A stretch of 64,000 nt of DNA from Paenibacillus mendelii. Lineage in GTDB: Bacteria; Bacillota; Bacilli; Paenibacillales; Paenibacillaceae. A program made the position numbers and the translations under genes. The notes beneath the pieces are model-generated. The model was not told where the DNA came from and ran no database searches. It saw nothing but the letters and a program-made list of their open reading frames with translations. This document shows positions 25,474-34,773 of this stretch, one piece after another (the first letter of the stretch is position 1; every line of letters starts with the position of its first letter). Location: assembly GCF_024498075.1 (NCBI RefSeq), contig NZ_JANHOF010000001.1:1-64000 (forward strand), read 5' to 3'.

Positions 25474-25503
25474 ATAATAGCACGGCTGCAGTCGGCCTGG
25501 CAA
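25474..25503 (-). promoter_or_regulatory. Promoter of the FMN riboswitch transcript
   Basis: On the minus strand a -35 like TTGCCA (25503-25498) and a -10 TATTAT (25479-25474), spaced 18 bases, lie just upstream of the aptamer. Confidence 0.6.
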
Positions 25504-25695
25504 ATGGTTTTCATTGATTTTCATTGCATCCCAATCACTAGGTTGGTTAACTCTCAAGCGATTACGTTCCTGTATGTCATACTTTCCATGGGTTGATGTA
25601 TTTATCTTATAAGACGTATCCATAAACAAAGTGTTGGTTTACCGATAAAATAATTAAAAAAGCCGCGGTTTCCGCGACTTTTGAATAGACTCCTC
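25504..25695. other. Intergenic region with terminator of the TelA operon
   Basis: The hairpin CGCGG/CCGCG (25664-25676) with six T following on the minus strand (25656-25661) ends the TelA operon. The rest is AT-rich with no gene seen. Confidence 0.7.
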
Positions 25696-26835
25696 TTAAA
25701 TTCCCAACTTATGGCCTTTCTCCAGACGTACAATCTGCTTCTCGCCATTATCAGCCAATTCCCTGAACTGCGTGATCGTTTCGCGCATTTTGGGCAGGGC
25801 TTCCTGCTTGTAGGTGCTGATCGAATCCAGAGCCGACAACACATCCGTAAAGGCTTGCTTCAGCGTGTCTACGGAGATGCTGGCTTCAAGCGATTGCTTA
25901 TGAATCTCAGCTCCTTGACTCTTCAACATTCTGGAAGTGCCGGCGATCAATTCGTTCGTGGTTTGGTTTAAGAGCTCGATCTTCTTCAGGACAATCTTCT
26001 GATTATAGAGCGCACTGGCGACAGTTACTGAAATCTTCAATGCCGAAATCGTCACATTCTTGGCTCTGTCTACGCCGCGAATTAGCTCTTTGTTGTTCCG
26101 GATGACAACTTCAATGGCCATAATCCCCTGTTGGTTGACGACCAGCATCTGCTGCAGATCCATCACCCGCTGACGCAGCGGGAACAGCACTTCCTCCGTG
26201 ATGAAACGGATCTTGTTAGGGTCTTCATTGCGAAGCTTAGCTGCTTCAATTTGTGCTTCGATTGACTCATCCATCAAGACCCCGAGTTGAATCTCCTTTT
26301 GAAGCCGTTTGGTCAAGTCCCGGAGCGTCTGCTGTTCGATCTCCAATGTAGTGTTGTCGTTCTTGAGGGTGGACTTCCCCTTATCTAGTGAGACCACAAT
26401 ATCCGCGATCACGGCATCGGCTTTCTGATACTTGAGGAAGTAAGCGCGAAGCGGATTGAACAGCTTGCCGAGAAATCCAGTCTTAGCAAAGTCTACGACG
26501 CTCGGATCCAAATCCTTCAGTTGAATATGCAGCTCGGTTAGTCCCTTGGCTACTTGACCGCCATCGTCTCCGGTTTTGGAGAGATTCCCTACCGAAACCT
26601 GAAGCAGCGTATTTTTATCTGAGGACATCCTCATTGTATTCAGACCGAACATATCGATGGATTGCAGAATTTCTTTCCGTTTATCGAGCGACTCGACATC
26701 CAGCGCCATAATCGCCGCGACGTTATTATCCGCCGCTTCTTTGAGCTTGGCTAGTTCCTCGGGAACAGGCTTCACCTGCTCTTCGATCGCGACCTTGATC
26801 TCCTCTTGGCTTGGAATCTCCATTGTGAATGACAT
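25696..26835 (-). CDS. TelA/YaaN family protein (toxic anion resistance type)
   Basis: A 379-residue, largely helical cytoplasmic protein with the TelA family pattern: LGKLFNPLRAYFLKYQKADAVIADIVVSLDKGKSTLKNDN in the first third, then EEVLFPLRQRVMDLQQMLVVNQQG and VIRNNKELIRGVDRAKNVTISALKISVTVA. It resembles B. subtilis YaaN, which pairs with xpaC. The start at 26835 follows GGGGGG by 7 bases; the frame is open further upstream into the VWA gene but without a ribosome site. It is the last gene of a three-gene operon. The family is linked to tellurite and membrane stress responses; its biochemical activity is not settled. Confidence 0.9.
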   Translation of the reverse strand: MSFTMEIPSQEEIKVAIEEQVKPVPEELAKLKEAADNNVAAIMALDVESLDKRKEILQSIDMFGLNTMRMSSDKNTLLQVSVGNLSKTGDDGGQVAKGLTELHIQLKDLDPSVVDFAKTGFLGKLFNPLRAYFLKYQKADAVIADIVVSLDKGKSTLKNDNTTLEIEQQTLRDLTKRLQKEIQLGVLMDESIEAQIEAAKLRNEDPNKIRFITEEVLFPLRQRVMDLQQMLVVNQQGIMAIEVVIRNNKELIRGVDRAKNVTISALKISVTVASALYNQKIVLKKIELLNQTTNELIAGTSRMLKSQGAEIHKQSLEASISVDTLKQAFTDVLSALDSISTYKQEALPKMRETITQFRELADNGEKQIVRLEKGHKLGI

Positions 26836-26857
26836 TGTAATCCCCCCTTGGTTTGAG

Positions 26858-28546
26858 TTACATCTGAACGTTAAACAAGTTCCCAATTTTGTAGACAACG
26901 TCATCGGTATCTGCATTAATGCTAGCCGCCTCATTGATACTTGAAATCCTTTGCAGCGCATCAATATTCGCGTTATACCCGATCGTATATATAGGAACCT
27001 TATAGGTCTCAATTAACCCCTGGATATCATTCAAGGAGTAACCCTCATTCGTCTCACCGTCGCTTAAGACGAAGATGATCGGCTTGCTTGCGGGATTAAT
27101 GGCCAATTCGTCTTGAAGCATTTTTAGAGCTACGACAATTCCATCGAAGGTAGCCGTCCCCCCGTTTGCCTGGAGACTGTTCACAGCGCCAACGAACATG
27201 GACTGCTGATTCGTATCGTACTTGGCGATAGGCAAATTGATGGAGACATCGCTTGAATAGGAAACAAGACCGATACTATTGTCTTTCCCCAGATACTTCT
27301 GCCCCTTCAACAACGACTCTTTCAAGCGGTTCAATGGCTCTCCTGCCATGCTTCCGGAAACATCGGTAACAAAAACAGCCGTAATCGGTTTGCTGCCGTT
27401 CTTCTTTTCTTTCCACAATTTCTGCGCCGAAGATAAGAGGTTTCCATCTACAGCCGCAAGCTCGGATTTATAGTCCTCCAAACTATTAAAGCCGTTCTCC
27501 TTCGCTGATTTCTGATACTTATCTTGCGAAACAAAGTCCGCAAACTCCTGCATGATGTCTAATTTTGACTGAGGCAGGTCTCCCAAAGCATACAATGGAC
27601 TGTCATGCCGTACACCGAATGGAGTGAACACATAGCTGCTCTTCAAGTCTGCTGCGTTGACAAAGGTTTGATATTCCAAAACAAATCCGTCAAGCATACC
27701 TGACTTCGCTGCATCGCGCATTTGTATCGTCGTTGACGCAATAAAGGGCACATTCGCTTGAAACTTCTCAAATCCTTGCACAGCTTGATCGCCCAATATA
27801 TTGGAGCTGTCGAACGTATTGAGCGCTGTTACGAGAAAGTTTAAGCCCGTGGAGCTGGCAAAGGGATCCGTATACCCCATCGCAAATTCATTATTCGCGA
27901 TCGCTTCGGTAACGGTTTTGACATTCACCGCCCCATACTTATCCACTAACGCATCGTATTTTGCCTTGACGATGACAATACCCGGTACATTCCCGACGAG
28001 ACGCTTCGTAACAAGCTCAGTCTTAACACCGCTTGCCTTAACCATTTCGCCCCATAACTCGTTCGAAGGTGTGAATGCATCGGGTACATATTTTCCGGAT
28101 TTGATGTAGTCGGCGGCTGTACCGGATGCGATATTACGAATCTTAACCGATGCAGGTTTCCCGTTGACTTGAATACCAGCCTTGTTAAACTCAGTCGCAA
28201 CTTCAGTTAACCAGCCGTCTACACCTGTGCCCGACTTCTCTGTCGAAGAGAAGATCTCAACAAAATTGTCAGACGTGTTCTCTACGGTTATTGGGAATTT
28301 GGAGATATCCGGCAGTGACTCCGCAACATCAGCAGGGTTAAGGTCGATCTGTCCCTTCACGGGCGCTTCTGTTGTAATCGAGAGGTTGGAGTATAGCTTG
28401 CTCAGCTTCTTGCCTGCATCCTCCGAAGCAACCTCTGTTTTGGATTTCCCCATATTTGAAGTCAGATTTACCCCGAAATAAACAAGGGCGAACACGAGAA
28501 CTAAGATAAGGCCGGATAATAAGAAAAATTTACTTTTACTTGCCAT
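26858..28546 (-). CDS. Membrane-anchored protein with solute-binding-like and VWA domains
   Basis: The 562-residue product has an N-terminal membrane anchor (FFLLSGLILVLVFALVYFGV). A periplasmic-binding-protein-like domain follows (about 50-380, with VEIFSSTEKSGTGVDGWLTEVATEFNKAGI and ASGTAADYIKSGKYVPDAFTPSNE). A C-terminal VWA domain (about 390-562) has the complete MIDAS: DVSGS near residue 398, the Thr in GGTATFDG and the Asp in LSDGETN. Both domains should lie outside the cell. The gene sits between xpaC-like and telA-like genes, 22 bases before the TelA start. Ligand capture coupled to metal-dependent protein binding is an inference. Confidence 0.87.
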   Translation of the reverse strand: MASKSKFFLLSGLILVLVFALVYFGVNLTSNMGKSKTEVASEDAGKKLSKLYSNLSITTEAPVKGQIDLNPADVAESLPDISKFPITVENTSDNFVEIFSSTEKSGTGVDGWLTEVATEFNKAGIQVNGKPASVKIRNIASGTAADYIKSGKYVPDAFTPSNELWGEMVKASGVKTELVTKRLVGNVPGIVIVKAKYDALVDKYGAVNVKTVTEAIANNEFAMGYTDPFASSTGLNFLVTALNTFDSSNILGDQAVQGFEKFQANVPFIASTTIQMRDAAKSGMLDGFVLEYQTFVNAADLKSSYVFTPFGVRHDSPLYALGDLPQSKLDIMQEFADFVSQDKYQKSAKENGFNSLEDYKSELAAVDGNLLSSAQKLWKEKKNGSKPITAVFVTDVSGSMAGEPLNRLKESLLKGQKYLGKDNSIGLVSYSSDVSINLPIAKYDTNQQSMFVGAVNSLQANGGTATFDGIVVALKMLQDELAINPASKPIIFVLSDGETNEGYSLNDIQGLIETYKVPIYTIGYNANIDALQRISSINEAASINADTDDVVYKIGNLFNVQM

Positions 28547-28558
28547 GCTTTGCACCTC

Positions 28559-29296
28559 TCACTGTTTGTAATATTTGGTTTGCTTGATCAATGTGTCTAT
28601 TTCCTGCATACAAGGCATATTCTCAATATCCCCCGGCTCAAAGCTATCCAAGCGGGATATCTCCAGCAGTAACTTATCCAGCTTCAATAAGATTTCCTCA
28701 TTAGAATCAAGTGAACTTTTCATGAAAGACAGATACTCGTGATATACATTCGTCTTTTCTTGAAGAAGCTCCCGAGAGAACCGTGTGGACTTCTGACTCA
28801 TAACACGCTTGAACTCCGATTCATCAAACACATGGAGTCTGTTCAGCATACTTCTGAGATTAAGGTAGAATAGTTTCTCTACCTCTTGTGTGACGGATGC
28901 AAATTTCTTGTAACTCAGCTCAGTTGCAACAAATCTCTGATTGAGCACCTTTAACAAGGTGTCCTTTCTTCTCCTTATCCCATCCATCTGCTCCAAGGCC
29001 AGCGTAATGTCATCCTCCAGCGCCTTTACGCGTCGAAACGGAATCAAAGCCTCCACATAGTCCTCGTGCGTGTTGATGTGTTTCACAGGTAAAGTAACGG
29101 GCGGCTTAAACAGTAAGGTATAACTCCCGTATATCAAAGTAAGCGTACTAGCAAGCAGCAGCGTTACCCCGATTGCTGTTGAAAGTGCAGTTCCGCCGAT
29201 CTCGACCCCTAAAAGCCCGGGAGAGAGCACGAAGATATTCAGAACCACCACACCAAGAATAAGTCCTAATAGTTTTATGTACTTTGTAACACTCAA
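28559..29296 (-). CDS. XpaC-like membrane protein
   Basis: About 245 residues. Two membrane helices near the N-terminus (YIKLLGLILGVVVLNIFVL and LSTAIGVTLLLASTLTLIYG) are followed by a long helical, cytoplasmic part (DITLALEQMDGIRRRKDTLLKVLNQRF onwards), the layout of the family named after B. subtilis XpaC. I choose the TTG at 29296 with GGAGG 8 bases upstream. It is the first gene of the xpaC-VWA-telA operon and ends 12 bases before the VWA gene start. Confidence 0.72.
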   Translation of the reverse strand: MSVTKYIKLLGLILGVVVLNIFVLSPGLLGVEIGGTALSTAIGVTLLLASTLTLIYGSYTLLFKPPVTLPVKHINTHEDYVEALIPFRRVKALEDDITLALEQMDGIRRRKDTLLKVLNQRFVATELSYKKFASVTQEVEKLFYLNLRSMLNRLHVFDESEFKRVMSQKSTRFSRELLQEKTNVYHEYLSFMKSSLDSNEEILLKLDKLLLEISRLDSFEPGDIENMPCMQEIDTLIKQTKYYKQ

Positions 29297-29784
29297 CACC
29301 TGTACCTCCAATCTCCAATAGGAATGCTGCTCCATCCCGGATGCCTAGCACTGCCACCGACAGGTCAACGACGAATGTCCCCTTATGAACAAAGTAAGAA
29401 CGGCTGCTTTGGCGATTGTAATAAAATACTGATACGGATCTATTCCCCTCGCGTTCCAGTATTTTCTTCAGCCGCTTGCAGTTCTTTCAACGCCCCTATG
29501 TCCTATCACGTCTTCGGGAAGAGAGATGCTAGGCCAACAGCTAACGCCGTCCGAGATCAAGATTGTGACTCCGGACAAATGCCGGCCTCGTATATCCTCA
29601 TCTTATGTTCTTCTGCATACAAATGACTCCGTGACTTGAAAATTGTACCATATGTAGCAATTTAGCGACAATATTCGATAAAGAAACTCTCGTAAACTGC
29701 CAATATTTTGACCATGTGTGCGAAAAGGAACTTTGATAAGATAGGAAGGATTCGGGCTCTTCCGATTAGAAGGGGATTATTTTC
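29297..29784. other. Intergenic region between divergent transcripts
   Basis: About 490 bases holding the presumed promoters of the xpaC operon and the SLH-GH18 gene. Open frames present lack ribosome sites and protein-like composition. Nothing else was recognised. Confidence 0.45.
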
Positions 29785-31392
29785 GTGAGATGGAATAGAA
29801 TGATCGTGGCGGCAGTCGTATTTCTGAGCTTGTTCAGTAATAACCTGCGTCCTGCTTCGGCCAGCGGCGGCGCAACGCCGTTTAACGATATTTCTGGAAG
29901 CTTTGCTAGACAAGAAATCATCGATTTATATAAGAAAAATATTATAACAGGCACATCGGCATACACCTTCTCTCCGACCAAGCCGATTTCCCGTGCTGAA
30001 TTTATAACCATACTTAATCGGCTGCTCGGACTAAAGTCAGTAAACAGTCTCATCACGCCGTTCACGGATGTAGCTAAGAGCGCTTGGTATTACGGGGGAG
30101 TTCAAGCAGCGGTACAGCTTGGTTTAGCTGAAGGCGTCAGCTCATATTCATTTGCTCCAGGGAAGAAGGTAACGAGGCAAGAGGCAGCTGTTCTGATCAT
30201 ACGTGCCTTAAAGCAATCCGCTGCGGATCATAATGACACAGCGGTATTTAATGATGCTAGCTTGATTGCAGCTTGGGCAGAAGCTTCCGTCGCATCCGCA
30301 CAAAGACTGGGTTTGGTGAAAGGCGACGATAACGGAAGATTTCGTCCGAATGCTCCGATTAGCCGGCAAGAGACCGCAGTAATAATACATCGGGTACTGC
30401 AAAATAAGAGCTGGGCTGCCGAGCTTAACCGTAAGGCTCGCTCCACCATTCAACTGGGATGGCAGTATAACCAAACAACTGCGCAATATGAACAAACCGT
30501 ACTCCAATCCAATGTGAACACCTTATCTCCAAGGTGGTATTTCTTAGCGGAATCGGGCGCGATAACAGATACGACGGATTACTCGCTCGTAACGTGGGCG
30601 AAGAAACATAATAAAGCGGTGTGGGCAATGGTTGGTAATCGGAGTGATGCCAGTCTAACGCACCGCATATTATCGAATTCTTCTATGCGGACTACAGCCA
30701 TAAATAATTTATTGGCGATTGTCAAAAAATACAGCTTGGATGGACTAAATATAGATTTTGAAAATGTTGTCCCGGAGGATCGGGCATCACTGACAGCTTT
30801 TATCAAAGAACTAAGCTCCAAGCTTCATGCTAATGGCTCTACGCTGGCGGTTAACGTTTCCCCCGATCTGGGAACGGATTGGACGGATGCGTTCAATTAT
30901 TACGCACTCGGCCAGTCTGCGGATTATATCATTCTGATGGGCTATGATGAGCATTATAACGGAAGCCCGGAAGCCGGTTCTAATTCTTCTCTGCCTTATG
31001 TAGCAAACGGTCTGAATATACTGCTGCAAGAAGTCCCTAATGAAAAAGTGATCCTGGGATTGCCGCTCTACAATAAGGATTGGTCCGTGGGTACTCAAGG
31101 GAATATCATTTCCACGGATTTCATCTCTCTCCTGGAGCAGAATAACCGGATCCTTGCCCACTCAGCGCGGCCTATATGGGATTCCAAGCTTGGTCAGTAT
31201 ACGGTGAAGTATACGAAGAACGGAATTGCGCATTATATCTGGGTAGAAGATGGACGTTCATTAAGTGGCAAATATGAATTGGCAATCCATGAATCACTTG
31301 CAGGGTTTGCTTATTGGTATGTAGGCAGTGAAGGCTCGGATATTTGGGCTAGCCTAAGCAATGCAGAGAAATTCTATGGGTACAGCTTCTGA
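29785..31392 (+). CDS. S-layer-anchored GH18 family protein
   Basis: A 535-residue secreted protein: signal peptide (about 1-26, ending ASA), three SLH repeats (about 30-212, each with the pattern of F.DI..S.....I..L...G...G and a late SRAEF/TRQEAA/SRQETA motif), and a GH18 barrel (about 215-535). The GH18 active site reads DGLNIDFE with the catalytic Glu present, and the last part contains YILMGYDEHY and GFAYWYVG. The barrel resembles YaaH/YdhD-type enzymes that act on peptidoglycan or chitin-like glycans. SLH repeats should attach it to secondary cell-wall polymers. A GTG start (29785) is used behind AAGGGG. Confidence 0.9.
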   Translation: MRWNRMIVAAVVFLSLFSNNLRPASASGGATPFNDISGSFARQEIIDLYKKNIITGTSAYTFSPTKPISRAEFITILNRLLGLKSVNSLITPFTDVAKSAWYYGGVQAAVQLGLAEGVSSYSFAPGKKVTRQEAAVLIIRALKQSAADHNDTAVFNDASLIAAWAEASVASAQRLGLVKGDDNGRFRPNAPISRQETAVIIHRVLQNKSWAAELNRKARSTIQLGWQYNQTTAQYEQTVLQSNVNTLSPRWYFLAESGAITDTTDYSLVTWAKKHNKAVWAMVGNRSDASLTHRILSNSSMRTTAINNLLAIVKKYSLDGLNIDFENVVPEDRASLTAFIKELSSKLHANGSTLAVNVSPDLGTDWTDAFNYYALGQSADYIILMGYDEHYNGSPEAGSNSSLPYVANGLNILLQEVPNEKVILGLPLYNKDWSVGTQGNIISTDFISLLEQNNRILAHSARPIWDSKLGQYTVKYTKNGIAHYIWVEDGRSLSGKYELAIHESLAGFAYWYVGSEGSDIWASLSNAEKFYGYSF

Positions 31393-31396
31393 AACG

Positions 31397-31432
31397 AAGA
31401 GAGTCGGTTCACTTGTAAGCCGACTCTCTTCT
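31397..31432 (+). terminator. Terminator of the SLH-GH18 gene
   Basis: Stem AAGAGAGTCGG/CCGACTCTCTT (31397-31407 with 31420-31430) followed by a C/T-rich tail. It may work in both directions, between two converging genes. Confidence 0.8.
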
Positions 31433-31448
31433 CTTCTTCCCTTAAACG

Positions 31449-34259
31449 TTATTCGACGAATTTCACTTTCATCTCGCGATCTAGATCAAGAATAGGAAAA
31501 CCATTGAAGAACGCATTCCCGCCGGGGGATACATCATCTACGGTCCACCAACCGATCGACTTGTAGGGGTTGCTAATTTCAGCGTAGTAAACCCCAGGCT
31601 CCTGCAGCCCTACGTTGATCGTGTCTTCCCCATCGATGGCATTCACGATTTCAGTTGTGTATAAGACTTCACCGTTCGGCCCACCGTTCTTTAATGTTAC
31701 GGTATACCCGGAATCTTGATTCGTCCAGGTTGGCGTATTGAGAATGATTGTATTGAACCTGCTCTCCGAAGTAAAGCTCTGTCCCAGAGTGGATCCTTGC
31801 GACAGCGGTTCAGGGATGCGAGTAATGGGAGCTGGTTCGATAATCGGAACCACATCCGTGATGGAATATGTTTCCCCCGCATCAATCATTGTATCCACCT
31901 GAAGTTCAGGTATGACGATTTGATAGTGTCCGCGGTAAACCTTATACCACCTTTGATCCGGTACAGTTTGATTATCCGACAAGGCTTCAAAGCCGTTCAC
32001 TCCCGCTGCTTGCGTATCACGCAGCCAACCGACAGCTCCTTCTTGATTGCTTAGCTCCACCTTATACTCACCTGGCTGCTGAGTTGAGAAGCTAAGAACG
32101 ACTTCGGTCGGCCCCGGATTGACCTTCTGGTTCGTGTTCTGATTCCCTGGTAAGTTTCGAACGTTCTTCACTGCTTTGGGATACCACTTGCCATTCTCCT
32201 TCTTATACAACGATACTGTGTAGGCGTATCTCCCTTCCGAAGGTGTATCGACTTTAATCCCGACGCGGCTCATTGGAACATCGGTAATGAAGGATTGCCC
32301 TAATTTATGATTAGCTTTGTCCGTCTTGTTGGATTGATCCTGCTGATGTACCGCTGTCTGCTCACCGTTAATAACACGGTACATGAATTTCCCCGCTAAT
32401 GATTGATTCCTCGACGTCGCGCTGCCATCCGAGCTCTCCGTTTGTTGGAAATACCATGCTGTAGACCCCGTTACGCTATTCACACGGATGCGATATACAG
32501 AATCATTCTCCTGCTTGGGTACGGCCATATAAACCCAATCCGCACGCGTCAGGTCCCCCATGTACTCAGAAGCAACTCGCCTCCACCCGTTATGGACTTG
32601 TTTCTCCAGTTCGATGATGATCTCAGCCCGATCGGTTTGGTAGGGTTCCACATATAGCCCGATTTCATCAAAGCTCTCTGAAGGATGGAAGGCTTGGGAA
32701 GCTGCATGGTTCTGGCTCACAATAACAGCCGCGTCATGCGCCTCGCTGCCACTTACAACGTCGCCCCGGTTCACTTGAACGGTTATGGGATGGCCGGCAT
32801 AGTTCATTTGTTTGACGCCAGCGTGCAAGAGTGCAATAGGGAAATTGGGCGATAGGTGCAAACCGTCGATATCTGCATTCGCGCCAATGAACCCATTAAT
32901 ATAAGGCAGAAGTGCAATTCCCGACTCGGGGAATGGAGAATTCGTTCCTACCTCAACCAGGCTCTCGCCAAAATCATTATAGAATCTTCCCTGGTTCGGA
33001 TTGAAGGTAAGCCGTTTGGAATCAGACGCGACTCTGCTTAACATCGCATTATAGCGGTCAAAGGCGTTATCCGCGTCCAAATATTTCAACCGGGCCATAA
33101 TATCATAATAGGATGTCCACATCGCTGCTCCCCCATCGGGAAGTCCTTCTCCATAGGGTCTGGGCCCAGTAGGAGGATCAGACCAGCCATCATTGTCATG
33201 ATCAGGGATGTCCTCCGTATTGGTGCGGGGAGCGACGATGAGCTGATATACGTCAGTGCTGCCAACATGTGCGCCTCCTGTGGTCGGCTGTGCCGCCCCG
33301 CTAGAGATCCAATCGTAGATCTGATACGCCTTGTTTGCATCTCCCAGACCACGGGTCAATGCTTCGGTATTGATGTACGTAAAGCCATAATCATGCGCGG
33401 CTCCGCTAACATCTCTCCAGCCGATGTACCGGTTCTTCTCTTCATTCCAGAAAGCGCTGTCATATCGGTCTGGGAACGCATCCGCCAACGCTTGATATTC
33501 CCCCTGCTTCACCACGTTTCCGTGCGCGCGTTCCAGATCGGCCAGGTTGTTCAATGCGGTGTAGAATGCCGCGTTGGTCCATGCATCTTGATAGCCGTAT
33601 CTCGCTTGATCCCAGTAATTGCTCGGATGGGAGCTTGTCGTGCCGTCATTGCTCGCATCCTGGATCGTCAGCACGCCGCTGTCGCCTTCCATATGACCAA
33701 GAAGATAGTTATCCATGACAAACTCTGCCTTGGGCAGCATTTTGCTTAAGAAACTGTCGTCCTTCGTCCATGTATAAACATTATAAATAGCGTTGATGAG
33801 TCTAGGGATTTGATCATAGTGGTAGGAACCGTCCGGCCAGCGCTCTTGTGTCGCCCATGACCAGATGTAACCATTGGGCTGCTCCCCCATTTGGTTATAT
33901 CCATTGATTTTAATCGATCGATCTAAGTATTGTTTGACATGGCTGCGCAGATCCTGATAACCCGTCCAACTAAATTTCATGGAATCCCATTCTGTCCAGG
34001 CCGAATTGTCGCCGTAACGGGATCCTGGAATATCCTCATCCGGATATTCATCAATTCCATAGATCGACCAGAACATATTGGAATGATCTGTGATAACCGG
34101 TGATGAGGTGGTAAAGAAGCCGCTGCTTGGATCATCATTTGCTGGTTTTGGAATGATAATCGCTTCTGTGGCATTAGCACTAGCCAGTGATCCGTTTGGA
34201 TAAAGAAGCATTACAGATACTAATGTAATCTTCGACAGGATACCACGCGTTTTTTTCAT
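31449..34259 (-). CDS. Secreted (alpha/alpha)6-barrel glycoside hydrolase with three C-terminal GQSF modules
   Basis: The 936-residue product has a signal peptide (about 1-28) and a six-hairpin barrel of the GH63/GH37/GH78-like clan (about 60-500), with YDQIPRLINAIYNVYTWTKDD, NYWDQARYGYQDAWTNAAFYTAL (candidate acidic residues) and PDGGAAMWTSYYDIMARL. The C-terminal 430 residues hold three copies of a module (about 520-640, 655-770, 820-930); the last copy reads LGQSFTSESRFNTIILNTPTW ... GVYYAEISNPYKSIGWWT. The same module appears in the proteins at 7548-9959 and 41713-45408. It presumably trims an extracellular polysaccharide; the linkage is unknown. The ATG follows GGAAGGAG by 12 bases. Confidence 0.82.
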   Translation of the reverse strand: MKKTRGILSKITLVSVMLLYPNGSLASANATEAIIIPKPANDDPSSGFFTTSSPVITDHSNMFWSIYGIDEYPDEDIPGSRYGDNSAWTEWDSMKFSWTGYQDLRSHVKQYLDRSIKINGYNQMGEQPNGYIWSWATQERWPDGSYHYDQIPRLINAIYNVYTWTKDDSFLSKMLPKAEFVMDNYLLGHMEGDSGVLTIQDASNDGTTSSHPSNYWDQARYGYQDAWTNAAFYTALNNLADLERAHGNVVKQGEYQALADAFPDRYDSAFWNEEKNRYIGWRDVSGAAHDYGFTYINTEALTRGLGDANKAYQIYDWISSGAAQPTTGGAHVGSTDVYQLIVAPRTNTEDIPDHDNDGWSDPPTGPRPYGEGLPDGGAAMWTSYYDIMARLKYLDADNAFDRYNAMLSRVASDSKRLTFNPNQGRFYNDFGESLVEVGTNSPFPESGIALLPYINGFIGANADIDGLHLSPNFPIALLHAGVKQMNYAGHPITVQVNRGDVVSGSEAHDAAVIVSQNHAASQAFHPSESFDEIGLYVEPYQTDRAEIIIELEKQVHNGWRRVASEYMGDLTRADWVYMAVPKQENDSVYRIRVNSVTGSTAWYFQQTESSDGSATSRNQSLAGKFMYRVINGEQTAVHQQDQSNKTDKANHKLGQSFITDVPMSRVGIKVDTPSEGRYAYTVSLYKKENGKWYPKAVKNVRNLPGNQNTNQKVNPGPTEVVLSFSTQQPGEYKVELSNQEGAVGWLRDTQAAGVNGFEALSDNQTVPDQRWYKVYRGHYQIVIPELQVDTMIDAGETYSITDVVPIIEPAPITRIPEPLSQGSTLGQSFTSESRFNTIILNTPTWTNQDSGYTVTLKNGGPNGEVLYTTEIVNAIDGEDTINVGLQEPGVYYAEISNPYKSIGWWTVDDVSPGGNAFFNGFPILDLDREMKVKFVE

Positions 34260-34773
34260 ACGGCTGATATTCTCCTTCCGAAATTAGAATCGATAGATGT
34301 CCATTCATCTTACAACGATGACGAAGCAGAACTCTTACGCGAACACCAAATCCCTCCCTATTAAAGGATTAATTGACAATACAAACTAAAGATTATCGTA
34401 CATTCGTGAGAAGGTAAACCATTATCTTGAGATCTCTCTTTGGCATGACTCTCATTCGTCAATCAGCGACAATTGATCGATGGTATTGGATGCGGATCGG
34501 ATTACGTTACGGCATAGAAAAAGGAGCTGCAGTAACAGCAGCTCCCAGAAAAAGTACATCAGAACGAAAAAAAGACTACGCATTAGCGAAGTCGAGAGGT
34601 CGATTTTAGACAAATTTTAAGCTAGAGACGAGTGTCCTCGCCTTCTATGATATTAGTATAAACCACGGAAAAGAAACAGTCTAGTCTTTTTCTAAAATAT
34701 TCCTTATTCTAGATGTTGTTGCTTCATACAGCTCTATCCTGCCCGTCACTACAACATTTTATTGGAGGTGCAC
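34260..34773. other. Intergenic region between divergent transcripts
   Basis: The minus-strand terminator at 34517-34545 is orphaned: no minus-strand gene precedes it. It may mark a lost gene or an antisense stop. The short plus-strand frames here lack ribosome sites. The promoter of the ABC-2 operon is expected near 34700. Confidence 0.45.
34517..34545 (-). terminator. Orphan terminator-like hairpin
   Basis: Arms GGAGCTGC (34523-34530) and GCAGCTCC (34538-34545), with TTTTTC following on the minus strand. It resembles the hairpin at 16892-16923 (shared GGAGCT core). Confidence 0.65.

Noticed and set aside
29324..29626. 100-codon plus-strand frame before the SLH-GH18 gene
   Set aside because: Overlaps the start region of the xpaC-like gene on the other strand and has no ribosome site or protein-like composition.
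34427..34609. 60-codon plus-strand frame
   Set aside because: Covers the orphan terminator hairpin and lacks a ribosome site.
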